From the NCBI GenBank assembly GCA_002298785.1, contig DBMR01000046.1, positions 124,001-188,000 on the forward strand: 64,000 bases of DNA, read 5' to 3'. Positions within the stretch are counted from its first letter, which is position 1. Each line of letters opens with the position of its first letter. The DNA comes from Verrucomicrobia subdivision 3 bacterium UBA693 (GTDB lineage: Bacteria > Verrucomicrobiota > Verrucomicrobiia > Limisphaerales > UBA8199). The notes under the pieces are model-generated. The model saw only the letters and a program-made list of their open reading frames with translations, made no database searches and was not told the DNA's origin. A program made the translations under genes and the position numbers. Positions 18,703 to 27,184 of the stretch are shown in pieces.

Positions 18703-19252
18703 GTCGTGTCGCCGCTGAATTTGACTCGAACTGCCCTCGCGGGCAAAAGAAAAGTGACCGATCCACTTTAGTGACTGCGATCTCGGGTGGCGAGACCCCG
18801 CGAAGGCTCACAGTTGAGGCTGACTACGTTACATACTAATTAAATGAATCCCCCAGCCGCATCAACCAACCCCAATCCCTTGGCGACTTTATCCGGCTTT
18901 GCGTAGCGGCGGCGTCCCTCACCTGAGAGCTTTAATACCGTCGCAGCGCGAGGTCCGGTTAATCCCCCGGTCACTTCCATCGAGCCACTTCCATTGGTGC
19001 ACAACATGTTATTTTAGAAATGGTTGCATCACAGACAGGCCGGGTTGAAGCACGGTTTTCCCTCTACTGTGAATTGTTAACAGCCCTGTGATCAAGCTGT
19101 GACCAGGATGTCAATAACTTCCTGATGATTAACTTGCCTTGAGCCGCTTTATTGATACCCTGATTGAACTCGGTTAACCCGGTACCAGGGCCCTAACCCG
19201 ATCGAACACTCGTCGTATATTTATGCCTTTGTCGAATTCCAACGAGCGCATT
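18703..19252. other. Gene-free divergent spacer between recN and the pseudopilin-like gene
   Basis: No credible gene is seen in 550 bases. It should hold the promoters of recN (minus) and of the gene at 19253 (plus). A 9-base direct repeat CACTTCCAT occurs twice near 18971-18991. The right part (19040-19160) is visibly more AT-rich than the neighbouring genes. No clear -10/-35 pair was found. Confidence 0.6.
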
Positions 19253-20023
19253 ATGAAACTCTCTGCGCGTGCCTTCACGTTGATTGAATTGCTGGTGGTG
19301 ATCGCTATTATTGCGATCCTCGCCGCCATGCTCCTGCCCGCCCTCTCGAAGGCCAAGAGCCGCGCGCAATCTGTCAATTGCCTGAGCAACATGAAACAAT
19401 GGGGGCTGGCCTTTAAAATGTATGCCGACGACTCCGGTGACAAGGTGCCCGAAGAGGGTAACGTCGGGGCCTTGATCATCGCACCGGAGAACGTAGACGC
19501 TTGGTACAACCTTGTGGCACCCACAATCAACCAACCGGCGCTGACGAACCTGTATCTCGCCGTACCCCTGGCCTCGCCGACCCCAGGGACACGCAACCTC
19601 TACTCTTGCCCAACATGCGGCCAACCGGATCCGAATTTTGGCTTCAAAAATCCCCCCACGGTCGCCAAGGCTTTCTTCATGTATGGCGAGAACGGGCGCA
19701 TGTGTATCAATAAAGGCACCAGAGCCGGCGGAACAGGCCAGACAAAGTTATCCCAAGTCCTGAAACCGTCCGATACCATCCTGATGGCGGAAACAGATCC
19801 CAACTCTTCAAATAACAGCAACCCCTCCCAATCCAATTGCACCGGCCAATATGCCGTTGGACGCCACGACAAACGGGGCAATTTTGCCTTGTGCGATGGC
19901 AGCGCCAGATCTGCCCGCACGAACGAGTTTGTTCGCACCTCTGATGAGTCCAACAATGCGGGTTCGGAATGGGCGACCGATCGTAAAATGTATTGGTATC
20001 CCAGCCCCAACACTCCGAACTGA
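19253..20023 (+). CDS. Prepilin-like protein with type IV/II N-terminal methylation motif and H-X9-DG element
   Basis: The N-terminus is a class III signal: a short basic leader, then AFTLIELLVVIAIIAILAAM with Glu at the fifth position after the expected cleavage site, so the prepilin peptidase should cut before Phe. The C-terminal half carries GRHDKRGNFALCDGSA, which fits the H-X9-DG pattern of the large Planctomycetes/Verrucomicrobia prepilin-like family. The length is 256 residues from ATG 19253; ATG 19223 would add ten residues. These proteins are abundant in this phylum and their role is mostly unknown; assembly into a pseudopilus or a membrane-anchored surface protein are both possible. 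The gene at 20196 follows on the same strand. Confidence 0.9.
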   Translation: MKLSARAFTLIELLVVIAIIAILAAMLLPALSKAKSRAQSVNCLSNMKQWGLAFKMYADDSGDKVPEEGNVGALIIAPENVDAWYNLVAPTINQPALTNLYLAVPLASPTPGTRNLYSCPTCGQPDPNFGFKNPPTVAKAFFMYGENGRMCINKGTRAGGTGQTKLSQVLKPSDTILMAETDPNSSNNSNPSQSNCTGQYAVGRHDKRGNFALCDGSARSARTNEFVRTSDESNNAGSEWATDRKMYWYPSPNTPN

Positions 20024-20195
20024 AACCACATTGGCAGGCCGTTACAATGATTTCGTTTTGCTTTCGTAAAATATTTTACCTTGAAATGAGTCCGGAATCG
20101 CACATAGTCGCCAGTGCTCGGCTAGGCTCGCTGTTTTGAGTCAGAAGCACTGTTAGCCTCATTAACGCATCACCTAGAACACAAACTTGGCAGTT

Positions 20196-22394
20196 ATGAA
20201 AAAACTAATCCTAACGTTAGGTATTCTGGCTGGCGCCGCTATGGTTACCCAAGCGGGCGTCGTCCTTAGCGAATCATTCAATTATCCCAACGGCAACCTC
20301 ACCGCGGTGTCTGGGGGAATCTGGTCGGCCCATAGCGGCGCTGGCGCTCAACCGGTACAAGTCACTAACGGCATGGCCAGGCTCTATGAACCGAGCAGTA
20401 GCGCGGAGGACGTTAACGCGCTACTGGCAGGTGCCCCCTATCTAAGCAGCGACTCTACGATCGCCTTGTACTCCAGCTTTAAGATGATTCTCTCGAACAC
20501 GCTGCCCAGCGTGAGCGGCACCTATTTTGCACATTTTAGAGGCACGAACACCGGTGCCGCGACGGATTTTGGTGCCCGCCTATTTGTCCAGCGCACCAAC
20601 ACCGTCATATCCGCCGCGTTGCCGGATGGCAAGTTTCGATTGGCCATCGGCAACGGCGCCGCGGCCACGAATGCGAGTGTGCTTGCCCAAATCGACATGG
20701 ATCTTGACACCAATGTCGTTTACAACATCGTCACGAAGTTCGTTCCTTCGACTGGTATCTCAACCTACTGGATTAACCCCAGCGTCGAATCTGATACACA
20801 CGCTACAGCGTCCGATCCTGGAACTGCCGCACGTCCTAATCCGTTCAACGTTTACACCTATGCGCTTCGCCAGGCCGACGCGGGAAGTTGTTATATCTAC
20901 ATTGACGATTTGAAAGTCGGGACTTCCTTCAACGATGTCGCCGGCGCCAACACCGCGCCCCTGATTTCTTCAGTGGCAGACCAAAACATCGCGGCCGGGG
21001 CGTCTACGGGTCCGATCGCATTTACGGTGCAGGATGCCGAAACTCCCGCCGCCAGCCTTACGGTGACGAAGGCCTCGGGCAACACCGCGCTCGTGCCCAA
21101 TGCTAATATTGTCCTCGGTGGGAGCGGTACTAATCAAACGGTCACGATCACGCCCGTCCCCGGACAGCAGGGTATCGCGGTTATCACCCTGACCGTGAAC
21201 GATGGCGTGAATAGTTCCTTCACCTCGTTTTCGGTGAAGGTCGGAGCCCCCGTGATCTCCACGATCGCTAACGTCATCGCGCGCGTAAACACCACCGCCC
21301 CGCCGGTTTATTTCAACGTGGTGGATCCGGAAAGCGATGCGTTGACATTTTACATTTCTTCGTCTGATCCGACTGTCTTACCCGTATCCGGGATCGCGAT
21401 CAGCGGCTCTGGTCTCAACCAGGCCGTCTCGCTCACCCCCAGCGCCGGCGTGACCGGGTCCTCATTGGTCACAATCTCGGTTACCGACACTCATAACACC
21501 AACAGCACGAGTTTTTACCTCACGATGCGGCCGCAGTTGGGCGTACTGTTTTCCGATAATTTCGACTACACCACCTTTATCTCCGGCACGGAGAACAGCC
21601 TCATCTTTGCTAACGGTACAGTCTGGTCGCACCCCTCTAGCGGCGCGGGCAGTATTCAAGGTGAGCTGCAAGTAACAAATGGCTTGGTCTATCTCAGCCG
21701 TACCAACAGTGAAGACGTTCAGGCATCGCTGAACGGCGGGCCTTACTTGGGATCCGCCAGCGTCGTCTTTTATAGCAGCTTTACGCTAAACTTTACGGAG
21801 GCCCCCTCGGTAAACGGTAATTATTTCTATCACTTCAAGGCTAGCACAACAGACACATTGAGTTTCCGCGGGAAGCTCTTCGCCCGCACTTCTGGAGCAG
21901 CAGCAGGCAAATTCCGCTTAGGCGTGGCGAATGTCGTCAATGCTCCTGTAGTATATCCAATGGACCTGGATCTTAATACGACCTATACCGTGGTTATACG
22001 TTACAACGCGAGCACGGGAGAAACTGCCCTTTGGGTTAACCCTTACAGCGAGCAGAGCGCCAGCGCGGTGGCCACGGACACTCCCGGAGCGTCCGATGTG
22101 GGCGTAGTTGCGCTACGGGAGGATACTGGCATCGGCCAAAGCGCGATGGGGCCTCTTAAAATTGCCACGTCCTTCGCCGAGGTGTTTACTCCTTCAGGTC
22201 CCGCCCCCGCTCAGGAAGCTATCCAGTTCCAGATCTCTGGCGGCAATATGACACTAACGTGGAATAATCCTGGCTTAGCCCTCGGTTACGCCATGACTGT
22301 CGATGGCCCATTCATTCCCATCGTAAATGCTGGAACCCCTTACACCGTTTCCACCGCAGGTCCCGCCAAATACTTCGCCCTGCTGAAACCGTAA
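20196..22394 (+). CDS. Secreted protein with an internally duplicated LamG-like module
   Basis: This 732-residue protein has a signal peptide (MKKLILTLGILAGAAMVTQA). Two related domains of about 230 residues flank a middle part: residues about 25-250 (ESFNYPNGNLTAVSGGIWSA ... SGTYFAHFRG ... GKFRLAIGN) and about 450-670 (DNFDYTTFISGT ... NGNYFYHFKA ... GKFRLGVAN). The middle 200 residues are two cadherin/Ig-like units (PLISSVADQNIAAGAST, APVISTIANVIARVNT). The last 55 residues form a module ending in AKYFALLKP, comparable to the C-termini of other exported proteins here. No catalytic motif is seen; carbohydrate or surface binding is plausible. A strong terminator lies 30 bases downstream. Codon use looks less GC-rich than in the housekeeping genes. 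Confidence 0.85.
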   Translation: MKKLILTLGILAGAAMVTQAGVVLSESFNYPNGNLTAVSGGIWSAHSGAGAQPVQVTNGMARLYEPSSSAEDVNALLAGAPYLSSDSTIALYSSFKMILSNTLPSVSGTYFAHFRGTNTGAATDFGARLFVQRTNTVISAALPDGKFRLAIGNGAAATNASVLAQIDMDLDTNVVYNIVTKFVPSTGISTYWINPSVESDTHATASDPGTAARPNPFNVYTYALRQADAGSCYIYIDDLKVGTSFNDVAGANTAPLISSVADQNIAAGASTGPIAFTVQDAETPAASLTVTKASGNTALVPNANIVLGGSGTNQTVTITPVPGQQGIAVITLTVNDGVNSSFTSFSVKVGAPVISTIANVIARVNTTAPPVYFNVVDPESDALTFYISSSDPTVLPVSGIAISGSGLNQAVSLTPSAGVTGSSLVTISVTDTHNTNSTSFYLTMRPQLGVLFSDNFDYTTFISGTENSLIFANGTVWSHPSSGAGSIQGELQVTNGLVYLSRTNSEDVQASLNGGPYLGSASVVFYSSFTLNFTEAPSVNGNYFYHFKASTTDTLSFRGKLFARTSGAAAGKFRLGVANVVNAPVVYPMDLDLNTTYTVVIRYNASTGETALWVNPYSEQSASAVATDTPGASDVGVVALREDTGIGQSAMGPLKIATSFAEVFTPSGPAPAQEAIQFQISGGNMTLTWNNPGLALGYAMTVDGPFIPIVNAGTPYTVSTAGPAKYFALLKP

Positions 22395-22423
22395 ACCACC
22401 GGCAGGCATTCTGGCACAAGACA

Positions 22424-22447
22424 AGGGCAGCTTCGGCTGCCCTTTTT
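22424..22447 (+). terminator. Rho-independent terminator with TTCG tetraloop
   Basis: AGGGCAGC and GCTGCCCT form a perfect 8-bp stem closed by TTCG, followed by a T-run (22443-22447). It ends the transcript of the gene at 20196-22394, whose stop is 30 bases upstream. Confidence 0.93.
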
Positions 22448-22674
22448 GTTGCATGCACCCCGCAGATCACAGTGACGGGCTGGTCAATTCTCAATACACC
22501 CCTTTCAATGATGTCTTTGGCCAATTGGCATCTGAAGGAAGTCATGAGTAAAACACTGACATAAAACGCAGGGATAACTTACGAGACAGCCGCAGCGCTG
22601 ACCGCTGACGGCAAGCCATCGCCCCTGTCCCCTTGAAGATTTGTTTTCGCCGGTTATCACTGTATGCTGCCCGG

Positions 22675-23454
22675 GTGGATTCAGTTGCATTTAATCTCGG
22701 TCCTCTGGTGGTGCATTGGTATGGCGTAATGATGGCGCTGGCCTTCCTGGCCGGCATCTGGACGGCCTCACGCCGTTGTCTGCTCGATAATATAGCCCCG
22801 GAAAAGGTCGTGGACATCGGGCCGTGGCTGATTGTGGGGGCGATTATCGGCGCGCGTTCGTTTTACGTGGTGTCTTACTGGCAGGAGCAATTCGCGGGCA
22901 AACCGTTCAGTGAAGTTTTCATGGTGCACCACGGCGGGTTGGTTTTTTACGGCGGCCTGATCGGCGCGATTGTGGCGGGTGTGACTTTTGTGAAGCTCAA
23001 ACAGATTCCGCTGTGGAAGCTGGCGGACGCCCTGGCGCCGAGCATCGCGCTGGGCTATGTGTTCGGGCGGATCGGCTGCCTGATGAACGGTTGCTGCTAT
23101 GGCCGGGCGTGCAGCCTGCCCTGGGCGATCCGTTACCCGGCCGGTCACGATACCCATCCCATGAACGGCACCGCCATCCCGGTGCACCCGACCCAAATCT
23201 ACGATTCCCTGCTGAATCTCGGACTCTACCTGGGCCTCGCGTGGCTCTACCGGCGCAAGAAGTTCGACGGCCAGGTGTTTGCCACCTACCTGATCTGCTA
23301 CGCCTGCACGCGCTCGTTGGTCGAGATGTTCCGCGGGGATTACCCGCAGTATTATGCCGGCTGGATCACCCCGGCGCACCTGGTCAGCGTCCTGATCCTC
23401 GCGGCCGGGCTCGCACTGTTCTTCCTGCTGCCGCGCACCACGACCCGCTCCTGA
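22675..23454 (+). CDS. lgt: Phosphatidylglycerol-prolipoprotein diacylglyceryl transferase
   Basis: This inner-membrane enzyme moves diacylglycerol from phosphatidylglycerol to the lipobox Cys of prolipoproteins. The family text is present in order: FNLGPLVVHWYGVMMALAFL, HHGGLVFYGGLIGAIVAG, the signature GRIGCLMNGCCYG, HPTQIYDSLLNL and a C-terminal segment with FRGDYPQY. About seven hydrophobic helices are visible. GTG 22675 is chosen because the family consensus begins right there; the frame is open to a TTG at 22633, which would add 14 residues. The stop is 15 bases before miaA, so the two are probably co-transcribed. Lipoproteins at 52880 and 63223 are possible clients. Confidence 0.95.
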   Translation: MDSVAFNLGPLVVHWYGVMMALAFLAGIWTASRRCLLDNIAPEKVVDIGPWLIVGAIIGARSFYVVSYWQEQFAGKPFSEVFMVHHGGLVFYGGLIGAIVAGVTFVKLKQIPLWKLADALAPSIALGYVFGRIGCLMNGCCYGRACSLPWAIRYPAGHDTHPMNGTAIPVHPTQIYDSLLNLGLYLGLAWLYRRKKFDGQVFATYLICYACTRSLVEMFRGDYPQYYAGWITPAHLVSVLILAAGLALFFLLPRTTTRS

Positions 23455-23469
23455 GCCGCGCTTCCCGCC

Positions 23470-24429
23470 ATGGACGCCGACCCTTTCCAAGTCGAACCGC
23501 GGCTGCGCCCAATCCTGATCGCCGGGCCGACCGCAACCGGCAAATCCGAAGCGGCCCTGCGCATCGCCGAGTCATTGGGCGGGGAGATTGTTACCGTAGA
23601 TTCAATGCAGGTGTACCGCGGCATGGATATCGGCACGGCCAAACCCAGCGCGGACGAACGCGCACGGGTGCCGCATCACCTGCTGGATGTCGCGGAATTG
23701 AATGCGCCTTTCGACGTGGCGACTTTTCTGTCCCTGACCGGAATGGCCCTGGCCCACATCCAGGGACGTGGACGCGTGCCGGTGCTCTGCGGCGGCACCG
23801 GCCTTTATTTCCAGGCCCTGTTACATGGACTGGGCTCCGGGCCCAAATCGGATTCGGCCCTGCGCACCGAGCTCGAGCAGACGCCGTTAGCCCAGTTGCT
23901 GGCGGAGCTCGAGCAACATGATCCCCAGGGCGCGGCCGCCATCGACCGGCGAAACCCGCGTCGGGTCATTCGGGCGGTCGAAGTGCTGCGCCTGTCGGGC
24001 CAGCCGATCCTTCAGCAACGAGCCGAGTGGCCGACCAGTACCGAGGATCGGCCCGCGCTCAACTTTTTTGTGCTGAGCCGCGAACCGGAGGATCTGCGGC
24101 GGCGCATTGACCAGCGGGTGGACGCGATGTTTGCACGCGGATTGGTGGCGGAAACGACCACGTTGCTGCAGCAAGGCCTGGCGAATAACCGCAACGCCAT
24201 GCAAGCGCTCGGCTATCGACAGGTGATCGAGCATCTGCGCGGGGAGCGGGGTTTGCCCGAGACGATCCAGTTGGTGAAGAGCCGCACGCGGAAATACGCC
24301 AAGCGTCAGCTCACCTGGTTCAAGCACCAAATGCAGGCCGAGTGGTTGTCGCTACGGCCCGAGCAGGACGGTGCGGATGCGGCAAAAACGCTGCTCGAAC
24401 GCCTCGCGACGCCCGCGAGGGAAGGGTGA
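23470..24429 (+). CDS. miaA: tRNA dimethylallyltransferase
   Basis: The 319-residue protein has the P-loop IAGPTATGKSEAALR near the N-terminus, the family motif TVDSMQVYRGMDIGTAKP, HHLLDVAELNAPFDVATF, the loop CGGTGLYFQALLHGL and RNPRRVIRAVEV, plus the C-terminal ALGYRQVIEHL and RTRKYAKRQLTWFK. MiaA adds dimethylallyl to N6 of A37 in tRNAs that read UNN codons. Length and motif order match the family. It follows lgt by 15 bases. Confidence 0.97.
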   Translation: MDADPFQVEPRLRPILIAGPTATGKSEAALRIAESLGGEIVTVDSMQVYRGMDIGTAKPSADERARVPHHLLDVAELNAPFDVATFLSLTGMALAHIQGRGRVPVLCGGTGLYFQALLHGLGSGPKSDSALRTELEQTPLAQLLAELEQHDPQGAAAIDRRNPRRVIRAVEVLRLSGQPILQQRAEWPTSTEDRPALNFFVLSREPEDLRRRIDQRVDAMFARGLVAETTTLLQQGLANNRNAMQALGYRQVIEHLRGERGLPETIQLVKSRTRKYAKRQLTWFKHQMQAEWLSLRPEQDGADAAKTLLERLATPAREG

Positions 24430-24473
24430 GCCGGCAGATTCGGGTGGATCCAAAAATTGTGGTGCCCAAAACC

Positions 24474-24505
24474 GAAGACAGGATGAACATGCTTTACAGG
24501 ATGGC
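24474..24505 (+). repeat. Dispersed ACAGGAT...ACAGGATGG repeat copy
   Basis: This 32-base stretch (GAAGACAGGATGAACATG, then CTTTACAGGATGGC) differs at only four positions from the complement of 14155-14186. It lies in the gene-free 190 bases between the convergent miaA and murJ genes. The spacer also contains a GGCGGCGGGACGCCGCC palindrome (24571-24587). Confidence 0.75.
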
Positions 24506-24619
24506 GGCGTCTGGACAACCGCAGGGCGGCAGTGTGGTGCTGCTCACGAGGCTTGGGGTGCTGAGGGACTTGGCGGCGGGACGCCGCCAACACTCGCCGG
24601 CGAGGACGCCTGCGATACT

Positions 24620-26182
24620 TTACTTACCGACACCCAGGCGGCGGGTGACGAGTTGAAACATCTCCATGGCCGCCGGCACTTTGAACCCGATCGCGATGCC
24701 GGCATAAACCAAACCGGCCACGGCGGCCGGACCAAATACCCCCGCGATCCGCAGGAAGAGCGAGACGTGGCCGAAGCGAAAATCGAAAGCGCGGAAGAGC
24801 AGGGAGGCCACAACACCAGACGCCACCGCTGCGGGCACCAGGATGATCAGGGTGCGTTTGAGTTTGGCGGTTTCGAGGTGCGCCAGCTTGCGCCGCAGCG
24901 CGTAGAGCAGCAGCAGCATGTTGATGACGGCGCTCAGGCTGTTCGCCGCGCCCAACCCGGCTTCCCGGCTGCGTTGCACCATCCAGAAGGCAAAGACCAG
25001 GTTCAGCACCAGGCACAGCACACTGATTTTCATCGGGGTCTGAATGTCTTTCAACGCGAAGAAAGCGCGCGCCAAAATGTTGTTCATGGAGAACATCAGC
25101 AGGCCGGGCGCCAGGCAGATCAGGGCCAGCGCGACCCGGTAAGTCGCTTCCGGGGTGAAGGCGCCACGCTCGAACAGCAAGCGCACGATCGGGACGGCAA
25201 GTGCCATGGACATGGCCGCCGCAAACAGGTTGGCGAACGAGAGTGTGGTCAGGCCCTGCTCGAGGGTCGTGCGAAACTCGGGATACTGCTTTTTGGCGGC
25301 CAGACCGGAGAGGGTGGGCAGAAGATAGGTGGCCAGCGAGATCCCGAACATCCCCTGCGGCAACTCCATCAGACGCACCGCGTAATTGAACGTGGAGACG
25401 ATGGTGGAATCGAACCAAAACGAAAAGGACTGCGTGAGCAGCACATTGATCTGAAAAGCGGCCACGCCGATGGATCCCGGCAACATTTTGAGAGCGACTT
25501 CGCGCACGGTCGGGTTGTTCCACGGGGAGACCCAGGCAAAAGCGTAACCTTCCCGGGACAGGGTGGGTAACTGGAAGAAAGCCTGGGCCGCACCCGCCAC
25601 CAGGACCCCGATGGCGAGGCCAAAAATCTGGGTCTCGAGCGTGGGGCCCATGCGAGGCGCCAGGAAAATCACGCTGGCGATCATCACCACGTTGAGGACC
25701 GCCGCGCCCAGGGAAGGTATAAAAAAGTGGCCCCGGGCATTGGCCATGCCGATCAGCACCGCGGCCAGGCAGACCAGGAGCATGTAGGGGAACATCAACC
25801 GCATCAACTGCAGCATCAGCAGCGTTTCGCCGGACGGCTTTCGAACGACCAGAAAAAGCGATATTCCTCCAACTGCCAGCACGGTCACCGCGCCTGCGGC
25901 AAGCACCAGGCCGCAAATCACCGCGTTAGCGGTGCGCCACATGGATTCCGCGCCCTCTTTCACCTCTTTTTCTTTGAAGAGCGGAATGAACGCGGCGGTC
26001 AGCGCTCCTTCCCCCAGCAGGCGGCGGAACAGGTTCGGCACCTGGAACGCCAGCGTAAACGCGCTCGCCACCGCCGAATTACCCATGAACCCGGCATAGA
26101 CCATCTCCCGCACCATGCCCAGCAACCGACTGGTCATGGTGGCGGCGGCCATCGCTCCGGAGGATTTCAACATCTGCGACAT
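24620..26182 (-). CDS. murJ: Lipid II flippase MurJ
   Basis: This 520-residue polytopic membrane protein of the MviN/MOP superfamily opens with the family text MTSRLLGMVREMVYAGFMG, followed by NLFRRLLGEGALTAAFIPLF and PQGMFGISLATYLLPTLSGL, and has about 14 hydrophobic segments. It moves lipid II across the inner membrane for peptidoglycan synthesis. The signature residues of the first helix and the GEGA loop are intact. It is preceded 85 bases upstream by the methyltransferase at 26268 on the same strand and converges with miaA. Confidence 0.96.
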   Translation of the reverse strand: MSQMLKSSGAMAAATMTSRLLGMVREMVYAGFMGNSAVASAFTLAFQVPNLFRRLLGEGALTAAFIPLFKEKEVKEGAESMWRTANAVICGLVLAAGAVTVLAVGGISLFLVVRKPSGETLLMLQLMRLMFPYMLLVCLAAVLIGMANARGHFFIPSLGAAVLNVVMIASVIFLAPRMGPTLETQIFGLAIGVLVAGAAQAFFQLPTLSREGYAFAWVSPWNNPTVREVALKMLPGSIGVAAFQINVLLTQSFSFWFDSTIVSTFNYAVRLMELPQGMFGISLATYLLPTLSGLAAKKQYPEFRTTLEQGLTTLSFANLFAAAMSMALAVPIVRLLFERGAFTPEATYRVALALICLAPGLLMFSMNNILARAFFALKDIQTPMKISVLCLVLNLVFAFWMVQRSREAGLGAANSLSAVINMLLLLYALRRKLAHLETAKLKRTLIILVPAAVASGVVASLLFRAFDFRFGHVSLFLRIAGVFGPAAVAGLVYAGIAIGFKVPAAMEMFQLVTRRLGVGK

Positions 26183-26267
26183 TCGGGGCGCAATCTAAGG
26201 GGTATGGGCCGGGAAAGAAACAGGAGAAAACTCGGGCAACCGGGGTATTTGCGGGCGCATCGGAGGG

Positions 26268-27125
26268 CTACTGCCGGAACTGCGGATGTTGCCGCAAAGC
26301 CTCGAAGGCGGCGGCGGAAAGCGGGGCCTGGCGATAAATCGGTTCGTGCAGCGGTTCGGCGCTGGCCGAACGTTTCACCCGTTCCAACCAGCGTAACCCC
26401 AGCGGCTCCTCGAGCAGGGCCAGGGTGTTCGCCGCAATCGTGGTCTCTTCCTTCTCGCCGGTCGGATGTCCCGCCCCCACGAAGAACCCGGCGAGCAGCA
26501 AGGTGACGCGCAGGATGGTGCTCCGCGAATAGGTGGGCAGGGCGCAAGGCCGCGCCGGATCGAGCAGTTGAAACAACCGCGTGAACAGCGGCAGCGTCCA
26601 CATGGCGGGATTCCGGGCCGGGGAAAAGGCGTCGAACATGATGGCATGCGGCCGGGGAAAAAGCTCGGCGGCACTCGAGGCGAGCAGGGACGGAAAATCA
26701 GCAAGCTGCAGTTCCCAATCCACCGTCAAAGCGCCCGTGGTGAACCGGGTTTTTCCCTCACGCAACAATGTCTGCGCTGCGGCTTCGTAGCCCTCGAGAT
26801 AACCGAGTTCCTCGACATGCTGCAACGCGAAGGCCAGTGGCTCGGGAGTATGATCGAAGCTGAGGAAGCGCAGGTGGCCCGGTTGGTCGCGCAGGCCGCG
26901 GAGCACAGTGACGACGTTCGCCGCCGCGCCCAGCCCCACGTCCCAGATCACAAACTCGCCAGTATGTTTCTTCAGCCGCTCCGCCAGGCGCAGTTGCCGC
27001 AGATAGAGCGATTCCGCCTCCACCATTGGCCCGACCACCGGATGGAACGTCTCGTGATGCGCCAGGGAATGGACGCTGTGCGATCCATTGGCGAGTTTGA
27101 CGATGCGATAGCCGGTGGCGGACAC
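26268..27125 (-). CDS. MnmC1-like SAM-dependent tRNA methyltransferase (DUF752 family)
   Basis: The 285-residue protein reads as a Rossmann methyltransferase of the DUF752/MnmC N-terminal type: HSVHSLAHHETFHPVV at the start, the SAM loop FVIWDVGLGAAANVVTVL, the acidic strand FLSFDHTPEPL, and the family motif FDAFSPARNPAMWTLPLF. In MnmC this domain methylates 5-aminomethyl-2-thiouridine at the wobble position. The FAD-dependent MnmC2 oxidase domain of the E. coli fusion is absent, as in many stand-alone homologues. The start codon is GTG. The terminator at 27140-27166 separates it from the gene upstream. Substrate is inferred from family only. Confidence 0.85.
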   Translation of the reverse strand: MSATGYRIVKLANGSHSVHSLAHHETFHPVVGPMVEAESLYLRQLRLAERLKKHTGEFVIWDVGLGAAANVVTVLRGLRDQPGHLRFLSFDHTPEPLAFALQHVEELGYLEGYEAAAQTLLREGKTRFTTGALTVDWELQLADFPSLLASSAAELFPRPHAIMFDAFSPARNPAMWTLPLFTRLFQLLDPARPCALPTYSRSTILRVTLLLAGFFVGAGHPTGEKEETTIAANTLALLEEPLGLRWLERVKRSASAEPLHEPIYRQAPLSAAAFEALRQHPQFRQ

Positions 27126-27139
27126 GAGGTTAAAATGGA

Positions 27140-27166
27140 ATGGGCCGGGCGCGAAGCCCGGCCCAT
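27140..27166 (-). terminator. Rho-independent terminator after the deoxyhypusine-synthase homologue
   Basis: ATGGGCCGGGC and GCCCGGCCCAT form a perfect 11-bp stem with a 5-base loop. On the minus strand it is followed by TCCATTTTA. It lies 18 bases past the stop at 27185. Confidence 0.85.
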
Positions 27167-27184
27167 GAAAACTGCCAATCTGGA

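Noticed and set aside
24371..25570. A 399-codon plus-strand frame running from the end of miaA into the murJ region
   Set aside because: Rich in Gln, His, Gly and Arg with no motif, and antisense to murJ; typical of a high-GC shadow frame.
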